Assembly (NCBI GenBank): GCA_026399875.1
Contig: JAPLQF010000042.1
Coordinates: 186,009 to 250,008 of the forward strand
DNA from: Burkholderiales bacterium
GTDB taxonomy: Bacteria > Pseudomonadota > Gammaproteobacteria > Burkholderiales > Burkholderiaceae_E
Reading direction: 5' to 3'
Length of the DNA stretch: 64,000 bases
A program made the translations under genes and the position numbers. Positions within the stretch are counted from its first letter, which is position 1, and every line of letters begins with the position of its first letter. Shown piece by piece: positions 44,006 to 53,379 of this stretch. The notes below the pieces were generated by a model. The model did not search any database and had not been told where the DNA came from. It was given only the letters and a program-made list of their open reading frames with translations.

Positions 44006-44914
44006 CTATTTCGCGGGCTGTACTTTTGTCCAGCTCGCATCCGGGTTGTAGGTCGTGACCTTGCGCGCGGCGGCGTCTGTGCCCGGCCCAAGGTTCTTCT
44101 GATAAACGATGCCGTCCCGATTGACGATGAAGCTCATCACTCCGGTGTCACCATAGCGCTCGGGCCAGGCGATCAGTGCATAACCATCAGTCTTCAGCCC
44201 ATTGCGCACATAGCTCTTTGCGCCGCCTGGCGCATCCTTACCCTGTGCGGTGAGCAGGCGATAGAGATAACCGTGATAGGCCATCCCCGGCCTGGCATCG
44301 GCGAAATCCGGGCCAAGCGGGCTCTGGGCTTCGCCAGGCAATGACGCCCAGTACAAGCCATCGCGTTTGCCGGGCGAGGACAGTACACGCAAGGCAAAAT
44401 GTTTGGTCGCCTTGCCATCGGGGTCCTTCGCGAAGTACTCCTCCTGCGCATCGGTGTAGGCCAGCGCGACCTGGATGGCGGCGAGCTCGTTGCGACCGAC
44501 GCGTCGAGTTCGCATCTCGGCAGGCGCGGCACGCGTGTTGAATCGCCAGCCTGACGCGGACTGCACCAGAGGAATCGGCAGCGTCCATCCGTTGGTGCCA
44601 ATCTCGAGCATGGCTTTGCCGTTGCCGGTATCGATGATCTTGTGCCCACGCGACCAGGCCTCGAGGAACGACAATTGGTCGGCATACGCGCTTGCGCTGT
44701 CCGGGATGTAGCGCTTGTAATCGGCGCCGAGGACTGTTTTCACCTTTGCTTCGTCGCTTCGTGCAATGCCGTCGACCAGCGCATCCGTGGCGGCAGCCGG
44801 GGTTGCGAAGACCGCTTGCGAGTAAGCCGCGGGCGCAAACGCGAGGAAGCCTGCCGTCAGCGCAATCCCGAAAGCCATGCGCGGAAGGCGCTGGGCAGAT
44901 GACTTTGTTTTCAT
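44006..44914 (-). CDS. DUF2950 exported protein
   Basis: A 302-residue protein from the ATG at 44914, which gives a signal peptide ending AAYSQ. FATPAAATDALVDGIARSDEAKVKTVLG, GWTLPIPLVQSASGWRFNTRA and the C-terminal GDTGVMSFIVNRDGIVYQKNLGPGTDAAARKV are DUF2950 blocks. The function is unknown. It lies 13 bases after the DUF3300 gene; the two families often occur as a pair, so they likely act together in the periplasm or outer membrane. Confidence 0.88.
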   Translation of the reverse strand: MKTKSSAQRLPRMAFGIALTAGFLAFAPAAYSQAVFATPAAATDALVDGIARSDEAKVKTVLGADYKRYIPDSASAYADQLSFLEAWSRGHKIIDTGNGKAMLEIGTNGWTLPIPLVQSASGWRFNTRAAPAEMRTRRVGRNELAAIQVALAYTDAQEEYFAKDPDGKATKHFALRVLSSPGKRDGLYWASLPGEAQSPLGPDFADARPGMAYHGYLYRLLTAQGKDAPGGAKSYVRNGLKTDGYALIAWPERYGDTGVMSFIVNRDGIVYQKNLGPGTDAAARKVTTYNPDASWTKVQPAK

Positions 44915-44927
44915 GTCGGTTTCCCTG

Positions 44928-46505
44928 TTAACGACCGTGACCGTGACCGCGACCGCCGCCACCGCCACCACCACCGCCAGCAGCCCGTCCTGCACCACCG
45001 CCCGCCCTGGCAGCACCGGCATTGGCGGCAGCCGGCCTCGCGGCGGCGGGTCTTGCCTCTGCGGACCTCGCCGCGCCGGCTGAAGCCATCCCACCACCAC
45101 CGCCAGCCTGACCTCTCGCAGGCATCGACTGCGCTCGCTGCGCGGCCGCCTGGCTCGCCGCGCCGCGATCGACCTGCTGGCGCGACTGACGATCGCCGGC
45201 ACCCCTCAACGCGTTATCACGCGACGACTGCTGCGCGCGCTGACGGGCGGCATCGCGGTCAACCTGCTGCGCACGCTGGCGTGCGGCATCGCGATCAGCA
45301 TCCTGTGCCCGCTGGCGAGCAGCGTCGCGGTCAGGCCCCTGTCCATTTCCGATCGTGCCAGCTGCCGGCCTGGCTGCTGCCCGATCCTGACCGGCACTTC
45401 GATCCTGCAGACCGCTTCGATCCTGGAGGCCACTTCGATCCTGGAGGCCACCTCGATCCTGCATGGTTTGCGCAGCGCGCTCCCGACTTGCATCGCGGCT
45501 TGCATCACGATTCAGATCACGATTCGCCTCGCGGCTTCCGGCGCTGGATGCCTCTCTGCCGCGGAACTGTTCGCGATTGGCCACATCGCGCTGCTTGTCC
45601 AGCTTCTGGCGCGTGCTGTCACCACCTTTGTAGGGGGTATTGCCGCGATGAATGGAGTCGTGATTCCAGCTTGTGTTGCCGGAATTGACATTCAGGCGAT
45701 TGTTGACGTTGATGTTGTTGAAGTTATTGACATTGATATTGACGCTGCCACGGCCCCAGTTGAACCCGCCCCAGAGCGCGTTGGTCACACCGATGCCCAC
45801 ACCCCATGCAATGCCGGTCGCAATCGTGCGCGACCACCAGTAGCCGGGAGGAGGCGGATAGTAATAGGGCGGATAGGATGGATACATCCATGGCCCATAG
45901 ACCACAGCGGGGTTGTAGGCAGGCACGTAAATCACCGAGGGCTGCGCCGGCTGGATCACAATGACCTGCGGCGGGGGCGCTGCCGATGTGACAACGACGC
46001 TGGACGATGTCTGCGCAGGGGCCGGCGCCGCCTGCACAGAGACATTCACCTGTTCGTTGGACTGCAGGTTGCCTGCCTTTTGTGCGCTTCGTCGCAAGCG
46101 CTGCACCGAGTCCATCACATCCTGAGGCTGCGCAAGAAAAGCATCGCCAAGATTGCGCACATAGTCGGGTCTGTCACCCAGCGTAATCAGGGCGTCGGGA
46201 AAGGCCACCAGCGAAGCGACCGACGGATCCCAGGGCTGGTTTTCGACCATCTTCACGGCCGCGTCACCCTTGGCGTCGGGATGAGCCTTGGCCCAGGCCA
46301 CTGCTTGCGCAAACTCGTCGGGATAGGTCGCCGCCATCAGTACCTGGGACAAGAGCGGATCGGGATATAAGGCGATCTGCGCCATCATCTGGTCGAGTTG
46401 CTCGACGGTGAAGGGCTTGTCGGCGGTTTGGGCCGCCACAGTGAGTGGCAGCAGCAACAGCGCACAAAGCAGATGCCTGAGCCGCGAGCGAATTTCTTTG
46501 ATCAC
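44928..46505 (-). CDS. DUF3300 exported protein with repeat-rich tail
   Basis: A 525-residue protein. The GTG at 46505 is chosen as start because AGGAGG lies seven bases before it and a signal peptide (ending TVAAQ) follows; the longer frame has neither. The N-terminal domain has FTVEQLDQMMAQIALYPDPLLSQVLMAATYP, the DUF3300 core. A middle part with YVPAYNPAVVYGPWMYPSYPPYYYPPPPGYWW leads to an Asn-rich region. The last 200 residues are low-complexity, with 6-residue GLQDRS and 12-residue DRDAARQRAQ repeats and a GGGGGGGG-RGHGHGR end. The function is unknown; the tail is strongly basic and may bind nucleic acid or anionic polymers. Confidence 0.85.
   Translation of the reverse strand: MIKEIRSRLRHLLCALLLLPLTVAAQTADKPFTVEQLDQMMAQIALYPDPLLSQVLMAATYPDEFAQAVAWAKAHPDAKGDAAVKMVENQPWDPSVASLVAFPDALITLGDRPDYVRNLGDAFLAQPQDVMDSVQRLRRSAQKAGNLQSNEQVNVSVQAAPAPAQTSSSVVVTSAAPPPQVIVIQPAQPSVIYVPAYNPAVVYGPWMYPSYPPYYYPPPPGYWWSRTIATGIAWGVGIGVTNALWGGFNWGRGSVNINVNNFNNINVNNRLNVNSGNTSWNHDSIHRGNTPYKGGDSTRQKLDKQRDVANREQFRGREASSAGSREANRDLNRDASRDASRERAAQTMQDRGGLQDRSGLQDRSGLQDRSAGQDRAAARPAAGTIGNGQGPDRDAARQRAQDADRDAARQRAQQVDRDAARQRAQQSSRDNALRGAGDRQSRQQVDRGAASQAAAQRAQSMPARGQAGGGGGMASAGAARSAEARPAAARPAAANAGAARAGGGAGRAAGGGGGGGGGRGHGHGR
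45228..45335 (-). repeat. Three 36-bp coding repeats in the DUF3300 tail
   Basis: Three in-frame 36-base units (45228-45263, 45264-45299, 45300-45335) each encode a variant of xxDRDAARQRAQ. The units differ at silent and a few coding positions, so the amino acid pattern has been kept after duplication. Confidence 0.8.
45382..45453 (-). repeat. Four 18-bp coding repeats in the DUF3300 tail
   Basis: Four in-frame 18-base units (from 45382, 45400, 45418 and 45436) encode the GLQDRS-type hexapeptide. The units at 45418 and 45436 differ by one base, which suggests recent slippage and likely length variation between strains. Confidence 0.85.
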
Positions 46506-46717
46506 GTGATCCTCCTGAGAATCAGCCGCTCGGCTGCTGCAATGAGCGAGATGAAAAAAAGATTTTACCCTATGTCGAATCCTCGACGGACGCGCGGGCT
46601 GCTGAGGAACAGCAGCAGGTCGTACCAAGAATCAAGCTTTCGACTCCGCGAGCGATCTCGGATCAGTTGTCATGAACGCCAAGCTCCTGCCAACGCCCCT
46701 TCGCGAGTGCCCACCGG

Positions 46718-49700
46718 CTAGCTCGACTGCCTGACCAACCCGTCGCAGCGATGCGCATCGATTGGGTGTCCCGCCTCGCGAAAACGCGCCGCTGCAGCGG
46801 CAAATTGCGCCAGCGCTTCATCGGCCGCGCCGCGGGTTGCCGCAATATGCCCACGCACTTCATGGTGCGAGGCATACCAGGCCGGCAAGCGCATCACGAC
46901 GTTAGCAAGGTAAGCACACTGCTCCTCGTGCTTTTCGGCCAGCGCAAGTTCGCCGGCCCGCGCGGCGGCGATCGCCGCGGGTACCGCGAACGTGATCCGG
47001 CATCCCGGGCAGGTTTCCAGCGGCCCGCGCACCGAGGCACTCGCGTCTTCCATCACATGCAGCGCAGCAGCCGGGTCATCGGCATGCAAGGTGATACGCG
47101 TGCCATAGATGCGGTCGAGCAGGTGAAAACCGATGTCGGTCTGGCGCGCGACGTCCAGCGCTTCGTCAATCAGGGCGCGCGCCTCATCCCGCCGACCTTC
47201 ATGCAGCGCGACTTCGGCCAGGCGCTGAAGCGATAAGGCCTCGCCCACTGGCCCGCCGATGGCCCGGTGCAGTCGAGCGCCTTCGCGCAAATGCTCGCGT
47301 GCTTCGGGCAGGGTGCCGGCGAGCCACTCTGCCTCGCCTCGCAGCGTCACGCCGAACGCATGGCCGCGCAAGGCGCCCAGCCGCTGCGCCTCGGTTGAAA
47401 GGGACTGGGCGAAATGGATGACGTCCGCGTAGGGCCGCGCGCCATAGAGGAAGCGCTGAGTGATGCAAAGGTGGCCATCGAAGACGCGCAGCGCCAGATG
47501 CGGCACCTGACTGGTCTCGTGCAGATCGGCCCAGACGCTTCGGTGCAGCTCGCCGCGCGCATGTGCCGCAGCAGCCTGAGCCCAGGAAGCGATGACCAAG
47601 GAGGTGGTGTCGCCCGACTGAAGTGCCAGCTGCCGCGCAACGGCAGCCTTGGCGGTACCGACTGCCGGATCGCCCGCGCCAAGCGCAGCCGCGCCACTGT
47701 AGGCCAGCGCTTCGCACAACCGACCCTCGACGCTTGTTGGCATCAGCCCGTCGAGCACCAACAGTGCGCCCTTGGGGTCACCGAGTTTCACCTGGGCCAG
47801 CGCGGCTTTGGCGCGCAGATTGTGGCTCTCGGGTTCACCCGCAGCATCCGCGGCGGCATGGTAGGCGGCCAGCGCGGCCGGTTCACCCATGGCGTCCATC
47901 GATTCGGCGCGCAGCCTCAAGCCCTCGGCATGGTCGGCTTGATAGGCAAGCAATGGCTCGAGGTGGCGCAGCGCGTCGCTGAAAGCGGCCAGACGCAAGG
48001 CCTCGCGCGCAGCGACCAACAGACAGGGCATCGCATCGCGCGGGAGCCCAGCCTCCAGCCAGTGGCGGGCGATGCCGGCAGGCGGACTGTCGAGCTCAGC
48101 CAGGCGGGTGGCGATTTGGCGGTGCATCTTCTGCCGACGGTGGGGCGGCACCTGTTCGACCAGTGCCTGCTGCACCAGGTGATGACGGAAACGGTAACGG
48201 CTGGCCAACGGCAGCAACACACCGGCGGCCAAGGCCGCGTCCAGTGACGCCAGGCTGGGCACCTGCGCCTCGGCCGCCAGCGCCTCGACGGTGGCGACAT
48301 CAAACTCGTCACTGCTCAGGGCCAACCACTTGAGCAGGCTCAACGCGCTGTCCGGAACGTCGCACAGCCGCTCTTGATCGCTTCGGCCACGCCTCCGGGC
48401 AAACGCGCATCGGCATCGGCCCCGGCACAGCGCGCCAACTCGATGGCAGCGAAAGGGTTGCCATCGGCAGCGTCCACAATGTGCGCCAGCACAGTGGCTG
48501 ACAGACCGACTGTCGCAACACGCGCGACCAATCTGCGGCATTCATCGTCAGGCAGCGGATCAACATCCAGCACTTGCAGCCGGGCGGAGCGTTGCAGCCT
48601 GCTCAGGGCGCGCGCAAGCGCTGTACCGGCTGCCGGCGGACGTATCGCAAGGAGCACGCACAAGCCCGCGCCAGAGGCAGCCAGCTGCGTCATCACATCG
48701 ACATCGGCATCGTCGGCAAGGTGCGCGTCATCGACCTGCAGCAAAACGTCCTTGCCCTGACCGGCGGCGCGCAGCAATCGGTGGATGGCGCCCACCACCT
48801 GATGCCTGCCCAGCGGACCGGGCAGCTTGTCAGCCGGGCCGGCCTGCGGACTGAGCAGCGCCAGCACCGAGCGCGCCTGGGCGCCGATGCGATCGAGCAC
48901 GCCGCGGTCGTCGAGAATCAGCCGCTCGGTGATCGCGCACATCACCGCATAGGTTCGGCCAATCTGTGAGGCATCGACGCGACATACCGCCCAGCCATTG
49001 TGCTGAGCCTGCATCGCGATCTCGCGGCTGAGTGCACTCTTGCCAATGCCTGCAGGCCCTCGCAACACAATGCCACCCGGCCGCTCGGTCGCGTCCATGT
49101 CCAGCCATGCGGCGGCCTGGGCGCAGATCTCGGCGCGACCAACGAAGGCAGGCCCGGCCGACTGGAGGCCGGCAATGCAGCGTTCGTAAAGCGCCTGAGT
49201 CTGTGCGTCGGGCGACACGCCAAGGCCTTCCTGCAACGCCTCACGCAGATGGGCATACCAGCGCAGCGCTGAGGCACGATTGCCGGCAGCCAGTTCACGC
49301 TGCATCAACGCCCGGTGCGCCGGTTCATCTTCCGGGTCAATCTGTGCCAGCCTCTCCCACTGCCCGCTGGCGCGCAGCAGTTGCAACTGACGCTGGCGAA
49401 GTCGCTCGCGCGTGGCCTCGACCCATGGTTCGAAACGGGCACCGGGCAGCAGGTCGCCCGGATAGCTGGCGGCAACATCCGCACACGCGGCTGGGTCGCG
49501 CTGCGCCAGAGCGGCATCCGCGCGCTGCTCGAAACGCAGCGCATCCACCACCACAGGACGATCGGGCCACAGCAGCACCTCGCCTGCCTGCAGCACGATG
49601 CCGTCGTGGCGCCCCAGCGCCTGCCGTGCATGGTGGGCCGCCTTGCGCAGATTGGCGGCACCGGCCTCGGGTTCGAGCTGTGGCCAAAGCGCGTCGATCA

Positions 49701-49887
49701 CTTCGTCTCTGGTCAAACGCTGGCGTGGCTGCAAGCACAGCAGTTGCACGAGCTGAGTGGCACGCAGGCTGGGCCAGCGCTCGGCCGTCAATTCGACACC
49801 ATCGATGGCGACCGAAAATCGACCGAGCAGGAAGGCATCAAGGCTTGAGGGCGCCGGGAGGTTCAGTTTGAGCAGGTTGGTATCCAT
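46718..49887 (-). pseudogene. BTAD/ATPase/TPR transcriptional regulator with one frameshift
   Basis: One gene of about 1,056 codons split by a missing base near 48370-48374. From the ATG at 49887, residues 1-110 are an OmpR-type winged helix and about 110-245 a bacterial transcriptional activation domain (BTAD). An ATPase domain follows with Walker A GPAGIGKSALS (277-287) and Walker B LLQVDDAHLADD. The first frame runs to PGGVAEAIK; the protein resumes in the next frame at ERLCDVPDSALSLLKWLAL, followed by about 530 residues of TPR-like helices. The two parts meet with no missing residues, so one lost base explains the break. It stands divergent from the globin operon, which it likely controls. 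It may be a real mutation or a sequencing error. Confidence 0.8.
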
Positions 49888-49936
49888 ACCGCGAAGTGTC
49901 CGGCAGAGCGGTGCCCCCCACAACCCCCTCCAGACC

Positions 49937-49954
49937 CAGGAACGATTCAGGAAC
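49937..49954 (+). promoter_or_regulatory. Paired CAGGAAC box before the 94-residue gene
   Basis: Two exact CAGGAAC heptamers (49937-49943 and 49948-49954) are separated by GATT, an 11-bp repeat distance. Direct heptamers spaced by one helical turn are the binding pattern of SARP/BTAD regulators. The site lies between the divergent BTAD gene and the globin operon. Confidence 0.65.
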
Positions 49955-50020
49955 ACACGATGGGGCAATCTGGATCAAGCCGAGTGGATGTCCCCGGCCT
50001 GGACCAACAAAGGAGCTCCC

Positions 50021-50305
50021 ATGACCTGTCTGCTACTCACCCTTCCACCAATCAGCGGCCTGCCGACCGTGCTGACCTTGCCGCAACCACTGACGCCGCA
50101 AGGCTTGCTCGAGATCGAGCAAACCGTCGCCGGCACGCTGGGCATCTTGAGGCGTGACCTGCTCGGCGCTGGCGTTGCGTCGACCCCGGCCCACGCCCTG
50201 CCCCAAATCGACGCGGCCGATATCGAGTACGCGTCCTGGATGCCCGATCGCGGCACGATCGAATTTGACTCCTGGGCAGTTCATCTGCACGCCAGTCTGC
50301 TGTGA
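50021..50305 (+). CDS. Small protein, first gene of the globin operon
   Basis: Ninety-four residues starting at the ATG at 50021, which has AAAGGAGCTCCC before it. I recognise no family. The N-terminus is hydrophobic (CLLLTLPPISGLPTVLTLP) but without a basic start, so a signal peptide is doubtful. The C-terminal part DIEYASWMPDRGTIEFDSWAVHLHASLL is more polar and has two histidines. It lies behind the first CAGGAAC box and 113 bases before the globin gene. It could be a ligand or regulatory partner of the globin system, but nothing in it proves this. Confidence 0.6.
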   Translation: MTCLLLTLPPISGLPTVLTLPQPLTPQGLLEIEQTVAGTLGILRRDLLGAGVASTPAHALPQIDAADIEYASWMPDRGTIEFDSWAVHLHASLL

Positions 50306-50332
50306 ACGACAGTCTGAATCACCCGGCTCAGT

Positions 50333-50350
50333 CAGGAACGATTCAAGAAC
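50333..50350 (+). promoter_or_regulatory. Paired CAGGAAC box before the globin gene
   Basis: CAGGAAC (50333-50339) and CAAGAAC (50344-50350) are separated by GATT, the same spacing and linker as the box at 49937-49954; 17 of 18 positions are identical. It stands 69 bases before the globin ATG. Confidence 0.65.
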
Positions 50351-50418
50351 GTGCCGCAAATAGGCTTTCAACCAGCAGGTCCAATCCTGGACCCGCGACA
50401 ACCTGAGAGAGACTCAAG

Positions 50419-50793
50419 ATGAACCAGACAAGCACCAGCACCCTCTACGAGCGCCTCGGCCGTCGAGATGGCATTGCCCGCATCACTGCCGACCTGATGA
50501 AAAACCACCTCGCCAATCCGCTGGTTAACACTCGGTATATGAACAGCGAAAACCTCGAGCGCATCGAACGCCGCGTGGTTGAGTTTTTCTGCGCTGGCAC
50601 GGGCGGACCAGAGTCCTACAGCGGCAAGGACATGCTGGCGACACACAAGGGCATGAACATCAACGAGCAGGAGTTCATGACCGTCATCGACGACGCAATG
50701 GATGCGTTGAAGAAAAACAATATCGACGAAGCCACTTGCAATGAGGTGCTGGCCGTGCTGTGGTCGATGCGGCGCGAGGTCCTGCGGGTGTGA
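50419..50793 (+). CDS. Group 1 truncated haemoglobin
   Basis: A 124-residue haem protein of the two-over-two globin fold. TLYERLGRRDGIARITADLMKNHLANP is the N-terminal block with the glycine motif. THKGMNINEQEFMTVIDDAM has the proximal histidine and E/F region. Truncated globins of this group bind O2 or NO and often act in NO dioxygenation or redox sensing. GAGAGACTCAAG precedes the ATG. Its stop overlaps the GTG start of the flavoprotein gene (GTGA), so the two products are made together. Confidence 0.9.
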   Translation: MNQTSTSTLYERLGRRDGIARITADLMKNHLANPLVNTRYMNSENLERIERRVVEFFCAGTGGPESYSGKDMLATHKGMNINEQEFMTVIDDAMDALKKNNIDEATCNEVLAVLWSMRREVLRV

Positions 50794-51956
50794 CGACCGT
50801 GAACTCGATTGAAGATCTGAACGCGCAGCTTGCGCAACTCTTGGCGCAAGCCCGGTTGCGGGGGACAGAGTTTGAATCGGCACGCCGGATCGCCGCCGAC
50901 TTTGCCGACACGCTCAAGCATGCGGGCCTGGCCCGCATGCTGGTGCCACCGTCCCACGGCGGGCTCGGCTGCTCGCTGCCCGATTGGCTGGAAGTGATGA
51001 TGCAACTGGCCGAAGCCGACGCCTCGACGGCCTGGGTCAGCGCCCACGCAGGTGTCTGCTCCGGATTGATTGCGGCATCCGCCGACTTGCGTTTTCGCGA
51101 CGAGTTCTTTGCCGATCCGCTGGCCTGCGCCTCCTGGAGCAATCTGCCGCGAGTCACGGTGCAGGAGCTCGAGGGCGGCTTGCGGATCAGCGGCAACTGG
51201 GCCTTCGTGTCAGGCTGCACGATGGCAAGCCACACAGGAGGCATGGTGATACTGCCACCGCTTCAGGAGGGAGAGCTGCCGCGCCCGATCGTCGCACTGG
51301 TACCGGTAGCCCAGGCTAGGGTCGTGGAAACCTGGGATCCCATCGGACTCGGTGGCACCGGCAGCCACGACGTCCATTTCGATGACGTGTTCGTGCCGCG
51401 CTACCGCACATTCGCCTGGCCGGCCGCCGCTGCGGTACCCGACGCTGACTACCCGGCCAAGGTCTTCGTCCCCGGTACCTGGTTCATCTCGAATTGCGCG
51501 GCCGCCACCCACCTCGGGCTGGCACGACGCGCATTGGACGAAGCACGCAATGAGATGCGGGGTAAGGTCGAGCGCTTCAGCGGGCGCCCTGTGCTGGAGC
51601 ACCCCGCTACACAGCGCAGCCTCGAAGCGGGCGAGGGCTTATGGTTTGCCTGCCGCGCCGGCCTGCGTGAGGCGCTGCGTTCGATTTGGGAAAGCGCAAC
51701 GCGGGGCGAACCCTTGTCGCAGGAGCAACGGCTGAACGCCCGTGTGGCCGCCGTGACCGCTGTGCATCGATCGACTGAGGTGGTACGCATGGCCTACGAC
51801 GCCGCAGGCGCCGGCGCAATCCGGCGCAGCGCTGTGCTTGAGCGGCTGCTTCGCGAGGCGAGTTGTCTCACGCACCATGTTTCGGCGAACCTGACCTCCT
51901 ACGAACTGACCGGGCGCGTGCGATCAGGTGTGGAGGCACCGAGCCTGCGGGTTTAA
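50790..51956 (+). CDS. Acyl-CoA dehydrogenase-fold flavoprotein, monooxygenase-like
   Basis: A 388-residue protein from the GTG at 50790 that overlaps the globin stop. The chain has the ACAD fold: a helical N-terminal domain, a beta domain with GGLRISGNWAFVSGCTMASHTGGMVILPP and a C-terminal helical domain with AYDAAGAGAIRRSAVLERLLREA. The motif set resembles flavin-dependent monooxygenases of the HsaA/DszC/IacA type more than true acyl-CoA dehydrogenases, because the usual catalytic glutamate block is not evident. Such enzymes use reduced flavin and O2. Being translated with a globin suggests O2 or NO chemistry. The substrate is unknown. Confidence 0.75.
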   Translation: MTTVNSIEDLNAQLAQLLAQARLRGTEFESARRIAADFADTLKHAGLARMLVPPSHGGLGCSLPDWLEVMMQLAEADASTAWVSAHAGVCSGLIAASADLRFRDEFFADPLACASWSNLPRVTVQELEGGLRISGNWAFVSGCTMASHTGGMVILPPLQEGELPRPIVALVPVAQARVVETWDPIGLGGTGSHDVHFDDVFVPRYRTFAWPAAAAVPDADYPAKVFVPGTWFISNCAAATHLGLARRALDEARNEMRGKVERFSGRPVLEHPATQRSLEAGEGLWFACRAGLREALRSIWESATRGEPLSQEQRLNARVAAVTAVHRSTEVVRMAYDAAGAGAIRRSAVLERLLREASCLTHHVSANLTSYELTGRVRSGVEAPSLRV

Positions 51957-52070
51957 CTTGCGCTGGAATTTCTTCCGCCAGTTGGTTAGGATCGGAGCGG
52001 GTGCCAGACCGATTCCCGGAATGGTAGGTTTTTTGCGCTGGTCGGGCCGCCACGCGGAGCCTTTTCGCCC

Positions 52071-53336
52071 ATGCACCCGACACCTGATTCGACCCTTCAG
52101 TACATCGCCCTTGGCATCTTTGTGCTGGCGGTGGGGCACACCTTCGCAGCCAAGCAGTTCGACCGACTCTCGCACCGATTTCCCAATCACTCCGGGCTGT
52201 TTCACCTTCTGGGTGAAGTCGAAGTCGTCTTCGGTTTCTGGGCCATCATCCTCATTCTTGTCATGGCGCTGATGCTGGGCGGCGACAAAGCCCTAGCCTA
52301 CGCGGAGTCCCGAAACTACACCGAGCCTCTGTTTGTTTTCGTCGTGATGGTCATTTCGGCGTCGCGGCCGGTACTCAGCACAGCGATCCGGACGGTTGAC
52401 AACATCGCTCGACTGGTGCCCGTGCCGACGCCGTTAGCCAGTGCATGGCTAGGTCTGGCAGCAGCGCCGTTGCTCGGGTCGTTGATCACCGAGCCGGCAG
52501 CGATGACGATTGCGGCGCTGATGCTGGCTCCGGGAATCTTTCAAAAACAGGTGCCTGAGCGACTGAAGTATCTCGCACTTGGCGTTCTGTTCGTCAACGT
52601 CTCCATCGGAGGAACGCTCACCAATTTTGCGGCGCCGCCAGTGCTGATGGTGGCGGCAACGTGGAAATGGGACAGCGCCTTCATGTTCGCCACCTTCGGA
52701 TGGAAGGCTGCGGCCGCCGTGATGTTCAACGCCACCGTCGCGACTTTCTTTCTTCGCAAGCATCTGCGCGACCCGGCGCCGGAGATAACAGGGCTGAAAA
52801 TGCAGGTTCCGCTGCCTGTGGTGATGGTGCATCTCGTTCTGCTTGCCGGTGTGGTGCTGTTCGCCCATCATCCGGTGGCATTCCTTGGACTGTTCCTGAT
52901 GTTTCTGGGCTTTACGCAAGCCTACGAAAAACATCAGAGCCCCCTCATCCTCAAGGAAGCCCTGCTCGTCGCTTTCTTTCTGGCAGGTCTTGTGGTGCTC
53001 GGAGGGCTGCAGGCCTGGTGGCTGCAGCCCATCGTGTCGAGCCTGGAGCCGCTGGCCTTGTTCTTCGGTGGGGTTGCGCTGACGGCGGTCACAGACAATG
53101 CCGCGCTGACCTATCTCGGATCCCTCATCACCGGCATTTCAGCCGAGTCCAAGTACATGCTGGTTGCCGGTGCGGTTACCGGGGGAGGCCTGACTGTCAT
53201 TGCCAATGCGCCGAATCCCGCTGGCGCTGCCTTGCTCAAGCGTGGATTCGAGGACGAGTCGATCGGGGCTGGAGGCTTGTTCCTGGGTGCGCTTGGCCCG
53301 ACGGCGGTCGCCGCGGCAGCCTTCCTGCTGCTCTGA
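52071..53336 (+). CDS. Putative Na+/H+ antiporter
   Basis: Inner-membrane protein of 421 residues with about eleven hydrophobic segments. LGEVEVVFGFWAIILIL, SLITEPAAMTIAALMLAP, GVLFVNVSIGGTLTNFAAPPVLMVA and ALTAVTDNAALTYLGSLI are blocks of the putative Na+/H+ antiporter family (DUF1504 type), related to NhaD-like ion transporters. The aspartate and acidic residues inside helices could bind the ion. It is a single gene 114 bases after the flavoprotein. Confidence 0.82.
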   Translation: MHPTPDSTLQYIALGIFVLAVGHTFAAKQFDRLSHRFPNHSGLFHLLGEVEVVFGFWAIILILVMALMLGGDKALAYAESRNYTEPLFVFVVMVISASRPVLSTAIRTVDNIARLVPVPTPLASAWLGLAAAPLLGSLITEPAAMTIAALMLAPGIFQKQVPERLKYLALGVLFVNVSIGGTLTNFAAPPVLMVAATWKWDSAFMFATFGWKAAAAVMFNATVATFFLRKHLRDPAPEITGLKMQVPLPVVMVHLVLLAGVVLFAHHPVAFLGLFLMFLGFTQAYEKHQSPLILKEALLVAFFLAGLVVLGGLQAWWLQPIVSSLEPLALFFGGVALTAVTDNAALTYLGSLITGISAESKYMLVAGAVTGGGLTVIANAPNPAGAALLKRGFEDESIGAGGLFLGALGPTAVAAAAFLLL

Positions 53337-53379
53337 GCGCGACTCGGCGAATTCGCATCCTCCCGAAATTACTGGCCGC

